The translations under genes were made by a program, and so were the position numbers. Below, piece by piece: positions 60,348-64,000 of a stretch of DNA of 64,000 bases (within the stretch, counting starts at the first letter, position 1; each line of letters starts with the position of its first letter). Below the pieces are notes generated by a model. It saw only the letters and a program-made list of their open reading frames with translations. It ran no database searches and was not told where the DNA came from. Source of the DNA: UBA1794 sp050946375 (lineage in GTDB: Bacteria; Bacteroidota; Bacteroidia; Bacteroidales; Bacteroidaceae); assembly GCA_050946375.1 (NCBI GenBank), contig JBMNUT010000001.1, forward strand, positions 124,001-188,000, written 5' to 3'.

Positions 60348-62492
60348 CTACTCGTAGAGTCCATACGTAGTGCGCACTACGCGGAACTCCGTGCGTCGGT
60401 TCAGCGAGTTGCAGATGTCCTGCTCCTCGGGCGGCAGCTTCTGGATGAATTCCTCGGTCAGGACGTCGCCTTCCTTGAGGAAAGGCACGAGGCGCGCCAG
60501 GCTTTTCGTGATGGTCTTGGGCTGCGTCTCGCCGTAGCCCATGGCGGTCAGGCGGTCTTTCTCGATGCCTCCGGCAATGAGGTACTGCACCACGCTCTCG
60601 GCGCGCCGCTGGGAGAGGCGCAGATTGTAGTCGTCGTTGCCGAAATAGTCGCAGTGCGCGCCCAATTCGATGGTCACGTTCGGGTTGTCCTGCAGGAGCT
60701 TTATGAGCTGGTCGAGCGCCGCGGACGACTCGGGCGTGAGCGTGGCTTTGTCGAACTCGTAGAAGATATTCTCGATAAGTACCGGGCGTGTGATGGAAGC
60801 CATGGGGAACTCCAGCTCATAAGTGAGCTTCTCTACGACCGTATCGGTAGTCAATGCCTGACGGGAATTAAGGTATCCCCGGCAATTGGCCATAAGGACG
60901 TAATTGACATTGCGGCCTACTTTCTGGGAAAAATACCCGTCGCCGTTGACACTCACTTTCAGGTAAGTACCATCATCGCCCACGATACTGACCACCGCCT
61001 CGGGCAAAGGGTCGCCATCACGGTCGTAAACCCAGCCGATGAGCGTATAGTCCAGCTCGTCGCCTATGAACTCGTAGATATGATCCCAGCCCCTCCGGTC
61101 GAAACGGTTCGAGGAAAAGAAGCCACGGTTATGCTCCGGCTCGAAAGTGATGCCGAAGTCGTCGCCCGAAGAGTTAACGGGATAACCCAGATTCTCTACC
61201 GTCCAGGTTTCGGAGACAGAGTCCAATTCGGCACGGAACAGGTCCAATCCGCCCAAACCGGGCCACCCGTCCGAAGCGAAGTAAAGACTTCCGTCCTCCC
61301 GCACGTAGGGAAACATTTCATCGCCCGCCGTATTGAGCGAAGCGCCCAGGTTCTCTACCGGACCGAAGCTGCCGTCTCCCATAATCATGCAGCGCCAAAT
61401 ATCTTTGCCTCCCACCCCTCCGGGCATATCGGAAGTGAAATAGAGCCAAACGCCGTCGGGCGAGACAGCCGGATGCGCCACGGACGACAAAGTGTCATTG
61501 ATGATTTCGCATTTCTGCCCCGCTCCCCAACTGGCGCCCGTGCGGTTTGACGAAAAAATTTCCGCAAATACGGGAGAGGTCTGGGACTCTCGGCAACGGG
61601 TGAAGTACATTGTCGTGCCATCGGGAGAGAAACTGCAGGCGCCCTCCTCGTATTCTGTGTTGAGTTCTGCCGATTCTATGATTTCGGGCTTCTGCCATTG
61701 GTTGTTTTCGTCGCGCTTTGCCATAAAAATGTCGGCGCTTTTCATGCCGGTTATGCCGTTCAGGTTCTCTCCCACTGCATCATCGCGCGTAGAGGTAAAG
61801 TAAATCCGGTCACTGTCCGTGCGGTTATACGAAGGGCAGTACTCCGCCCGACGAGAGTTGAAGAGGTCGAACTTTTTCACGGCAAAGCGCGGCGTTCCTT
61901 CCTTGCTCTGCTCGGCCGTCTGCGCCGAGTAAAGTCCGTTTTCCGCCAGCGGAGTCAGCGGATTGACAGGCATCGTCTCCAGATAGGTGCGGAAGTTTTC
62001 GGCCGCTTCGCCATACTTTCCCTGCTCGAGCTGCATCTGTGCGAGCCAAAGCAGGGCCGTGCTGTCGGGATAGCCGTAGCGCAAGGCGTTGCGGTAGCCG
62101 GCCTCGGCGCGCGCCGAGGAGCTGATATAGCGGTTCGACTCGCCTATCTTGAAGCCCAGTTCCGCCCGTTTGGCCCGTTCCTTGGCAGGGGTTTTCGAAT
62201 AAGCCACACGGTAGTAGCGCGAGGCATCGTAGTATTCGCCCAAAAAGAAGCTCTCGTCGCCCGCTTTCTCATAGTTGTGGCAACCTACCAGCACGCCGCC
62301 CGCCAGGAAGAGCGGCAGCACAAACAGCGCCACCTGCCGCAGCTCCGAGCCCGAAGCCTCGCCCCCTTTCTCCGACGAAGCGCAGGCTTCGGAAAAAAGG
62401 CGAAGGACTTTCTCCAAAAAGTGCCGGCACTTTTCGGTAAAAGCGGAGGGGCTTTTCGGAAAAGCCCCGGGGGTATTGCGGGAAAACGCCAT
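60348..62492 (-). CDS. OmpA-family lipoprotein with TPR-like and PD40 beta-propeller repeats
   Basis: This 714-residue protein resembles the PorE/OmpA-like envelope proteins of Bacteroidetes. A lipobox-like FLAGGVLVGC ends near Cys71. Next come TPR-like helices (about 80-200), PD40/WD40-like repeats (about 220-480, for example FSPDGTTMYFTRCRESQTSP and SPDGVWLYFTSDMPGGVGGK), a CarboxypepD-like domain, and a C-terminal OmpA peptidoglycan-binding domain (about 600-705; DNPNVTIELGAHCDYFGNDD). The first 45 residues before the signal helix are odd: they are encoded by a 22-bp repeat array, and the only ATG lies upstream of it. Confidence 0.88.
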   Translation of the reverse strand: MAFSRNTPGAFPKSPSAFTEKCRHFLEKVLRLFSEACASSEKGGEASGSELRQVALFVLPLFLAGGVLVGCHNYEKAGDESFFLGEYYDASRYYRVAYSKTPAKERAKRAELGFKIGESNRYISSSARAEAGYRNALRYGYPDSTALLWLAQMQLEQGKYGEAAENFRTYLETMPVNPLTPLAENGLYSAQTAEQSKEGTPRFAVKKFDLFNSRRAEYCPSYNRTDSDRIYFTSTRDDAVGENLNGITGMKSADIFMAKRDENNQWQKPEIIESAELNTEYEEGACSFSPDGTTMYFTRCRESQTSPVFAEIFSSNRTGASWGAGQKCEIINDTLSSVAHPAVSPDGVWLYFTSDMPGGVGGKDIWRCMIMGDGSFGPVENLGASLNTAGDEMFPYVREDGSLYFASDGWPGLGGLDLFRAELDSVSETWTVENLGYPVNSSGDDFGITFEPEHNRGFFSSNRFDRRGWDHIYEFIGDELDYTLIGWVYDRDGDPLPEAVVSIVGDDGTYLKVSVNGDGYFSQKVGRNVNYVLMANCRGYLNSRQALTTDTVVEKLTYELEFPMASITRPVLIENIFYEFDKATLTPESSAALDQLIKLLQDNPNVTIELGAHCDYFGNDDYNLRLSQRRAESVVQYLIAGGIEKDRLTAMGYGETQPKTITKSLARLVPFLKEGDVLTEEFIQKLPPEEQDICNSLNRRTEFRVVRTTYGLYE
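62390..62478. repeat. 22-bp-period repeat array inside ompA-like gene N-terminus
   Basis: Units CTTTCTCCAAAAAGTGCC, CTTTTCGGTAAAAGCGG and CTTTTCGGAAAAGCCCC are 22 bp apart, and weaker units extend to about 62362. They encode PSAFTEKCRHFLEKVLRLFS and neighbours, ahead of the lipoprotein signal helix. Confidence 0.8.
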
Positions 62493-62593
62493 GTCTCTTG
62501 AGCAAAATAGGTTGTATATTTAACTGAAAGGAGCCCGTTTTATTGCGCCGGAGCTGCTCCTTTCTGCCCTGAGGAGCGGAAGAAAAGGCGGCA

Positions 62594-63772
62594 TCAGAGG
62601 GGCGTCAGGCCCAGCCCCGGCAGGTCGTTGAGCACAATGCGGCCGCCTTCTACGGTCATCCCCCTGAACCGGTCGTTGGCGATGAGGAGGTTTCCGTCCA
62701 AATCGGCATAGTCTGCCGCCGGACTGAGCTGCGCGGCGGCGCTGACGGCGCACGAAGTTTCCGTCATGCACCCCACCATTACCTGCAAGCCGAGGGCCTT
62801 TGCCAGATTCAGCATCTTCCATGCTTCGCGCAGGCCGGTACTTTTCATCAGTTTAATGTTGATTCCGTGAAAAGCGCCGGCGATTCGGGGAATATCGGCA
62901 AGGCGCTTCACCGATTCATCGGCGAAAATCGGCAGCGGGCTCCGCTCCGTCAGCCAGGCGAGGTCGTCGAGTTGCTCTTTGGGCAGGGGCTGTTCGACCA
63001 GAACGACGCCCTGTTCCTTCAGCCAGCAGACCATGTCGAGCGCATACGCCCGGTCTTTCCAGCCTTGGTTGGCATCGACGGCCAACGGGAGGGAAGTGAC
63101 TTCGCGAACGGCGCGTATGTGTTCCTTGTCGCCCGGAAGCCCGACTTTGATTTTCAGCATGTTAAACTGTCCATCCACCTCGCGCGTTTTCTGTTTCATC
63201 TGCTCCGCCGTGTCGATTCCGATGGTGAAAGTGGTAGAAGGCGCCTTTGTTTTGTCCAGCCCCCATATCTTCCACCACGGCGCCCCCAGCAGTTTTCCCA
63301 CCAAGTCGTGCAGGGCGATGTCCACCGCGGCCTTGGCTGCGTTGTTTCCCGGCTCGATTTCGTCCACATAGGCCAGGATTTCCTCCAGCGGATAGGGGTC
63401 GCTAAAGCGGGAAAGGTCCACTTTCCGCAAAAAGGCGCATACCGACTCGGTCGTCTCGCCGAGGTAGGGCGGCATGGATGCCTCGCCGTAGCCGACAAGG
63501 CCCTCGTATGTGACGCGCACCTGCACGTCGGGTGTGGAAGTGCGGCTGTACGTAGCCACGGTAAACACGTGCTTCAGTTCCAGCGGATAAGGCTCAAACT
63601 CGAGCGTGAGGCCCTCCTTTCGGGAAAAGGCGGGGCGGTTTGCCCCAAAAGTGCCTGCACTTTCCGCCGAAAGCGGCGTGCCTTTTCCGGCCAAGTGCCA
63701 GGCCTCTGCGGGCGAAGCGGCGGCCGAGAGGGCGAGCAGGCCGGCTGTTTTCAGAAAATTCCTTCGTTTCAT
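62594..63772 (-). CDS. Exported dipeptide (L-Ala-D/L-Glu type) epimerase, enolase superfamily
   Basis: This 392-residue protein has a leader MKRRNFLKTAGLLALSAAAS with a twin-arginine-like RR. Enolase-superfamily marks include TTFTIGIDTAEQM near 175, the KIKVG lysine motif near 207, metal ligands in LAVDANQGW near 231, VEQPLPKEQLDDLAWL near 257 and FADESVKRLADI near 280. The family epimerises dipeptides such as L-Ala-D-Glu from peptidoglycan. Residues about 26-53, between leader and enzyme, are encoded by a 22-bp repeat array and are absent from usual members. Confidence 0.87.
   Translation of the reverse strand: MKRRNFLKTAGLLALSAAASPAEAWHLAGKGTPLSAESAGTFGANRPAFSRKEGLTLEFEPYPLELKHVFTVATYSRTSTPDVQVRVTYEGLVGYGEASMPPYLGETTESVCAFLRKVDLSRFSDPYPLEEILAYVDEIEPGNNAAKAAVDIALHDLVGKLLGAPWWKIWGLDKTKAPSTTFTIGIDTAEQMKQKTREVDGQFNMLKIKVGLPGDKEHIRAVREVTSLPLAVDANQGWKDRAYALDMVCWLKEQGVVLVEQPLPKEQLDDLAWLTERSPLPIFADESVKRLADIPRIAGAFHGINIKLMKSTGLREAWKMLNLAKALGLQVMVGCMTETSCAVSAAAQLSPAADYADLDGNLLIANDRFRGMTVEGGRIVLNDLPGLGLTPL
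63615..63695. repeat. 22-bp-period repeat array inside epimerase gene
   Basis: Units CTTTCGGGAAAAGGCGGG, TTTGCCCCAAAAGTGCC, CTTTCCGCCGAAAGCGGC and CTTTTCCGGCC follow at 22, 21 and 22 bp. They encode residues about 26-53 (TPLSAESAGTFGANRPAFSR), between signal peptide and mature enzyme. Confidence 0.8.
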
Positions 63773-63820
63773 GGTTCTTAATCTTGATAGGTTTCGGTTC
63801 GAGCGCCACCCGCCTGCCGC

Positions 63821-64000
63821 TCAGCGGCGGCCCAGGTCGTCGTAAGAAGTCTGCAGGATGGCCTTGGCGCGGCGCAGGCGGCTGCCGGCGGCAGCGGCAG
63901 AGTCTGCAGTCTGAGCGGCAGGGCGGTCGTAGATGACTTGCAGCGAGGCATTGTCGAAGACGGTGCAGCCCGTAGAATCGCAGAAGGCCATTCCGTTGTT
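63821..64000 (-). CDS. C-terminal end of an unrecognised protein (cut by window edge)
   Basis: Sixty codons are visible, ending in TGA at 63821-63823. The frame reads MAFCDSTGCTVFDNASLQVI, then a short Ala/Ser-rich stretch, then LRRAKAILQTSYDDLGRR. I do not recognise the family. It is on the same strand as the epimerase and 48 bp upstream of it, so the two are probably cotranscribed; in many Bacteroidales the epimerase is next to peptidoglycan-recycling genes. Confidence 0.6.
   Translation of the reverse strand, partial: NNGMAFCDSTGCTVFDNASLQVIYDRPAAQTADSAAAAGSRLRRAKAILQTSYDDLGRR

Overview
This window looks like chromosome from a Bacteroidales bacterium, most likely a member or close relative of the Bacteroidaceae with unusually GC-rich genes. 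The evidence is the promoter type (-7 boxes of the form TAnnTTTG, several with TTTG 19-20 bp upstream), the weak or absent Shine-Dalgarno signals, and marker genes typical of the group: ruvA-sprA, rprXY, fused feoAB, a KDN-type nonulosonate operon, and a BlaI/BlaR1 pair. The species cannot be named from sequence alone.

Layout. 0-8.4 kb: two co-regulated operons of mostly exported redox and small-molecule enzymes (amidohydrolase, Fe-S aldo/keto reductase, Fe alcohol dehydrogenase, cyclophilin-like lipoprotein, cupin, carboxymuconolactone-decarboxylase-like protein), then an AraC-type regulator and a divergent MFS exporter. Both operons start from a promoter carrying the same 49-bp element at the same distance from the -7 box. 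8.5-11.7 kb: an AT-richer accessory islet next to tRNA-Lys, with an FtsZ-like nucleotide-binding-loop protein, a lipoprotein built on a catalytically dead penicillin-binding transpeptidase fold, a frameshifted small membrane-anchored protein, a small membrane protein and gene debris. 12-29 kb: housekeeping and envelope genes (AI-2E exporter family, rsmI, HAD phosphatase, flavodoxin/ferredoxin, GT51 glycosyltransferase, sialate O-acetylesterase, feoAB, tRNA-Cys, yraN, tadA, leuS, YitT). 29-33 kb: a four-gene KDN/sialic-acid-like operon and a secreted zinc peptidase. 33.7-42.9 kb: sprA, ruvA, ddh. 43-50 kb: lgt, rprX-rprY, dnaG, miaB. 50-55 kb: CoA-transferase and blaI-blaR1. 55-60 kb: thiamine biosynthesis under a TPP riboswitch, using a Thi4-type thiazole synthase. 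60-64 kb: OmpA-family lipoprotein, dipeptide epimerase, and the end of one more gene.

The most striking feature is a dispersed family of short arrays with an almost exact 22-bp period (core CTTTTC-NNN-AAAAG followed by a GC-rich half such as TGCCGCAC). At least 16 arrays lie between 11.9 kb and 63.7 kb and none is clear in the first 11.9 kb. Most sit just after stop codons or in terminators. Four or five lie inside coding sequences, where they encode low-complexity inserts near N-termini or in linkers. The consensus unit has no stop codon in any of six frames. The FtsZ-like/dead-transpeptidase islet is the best candidate here for an undescribed gene system.
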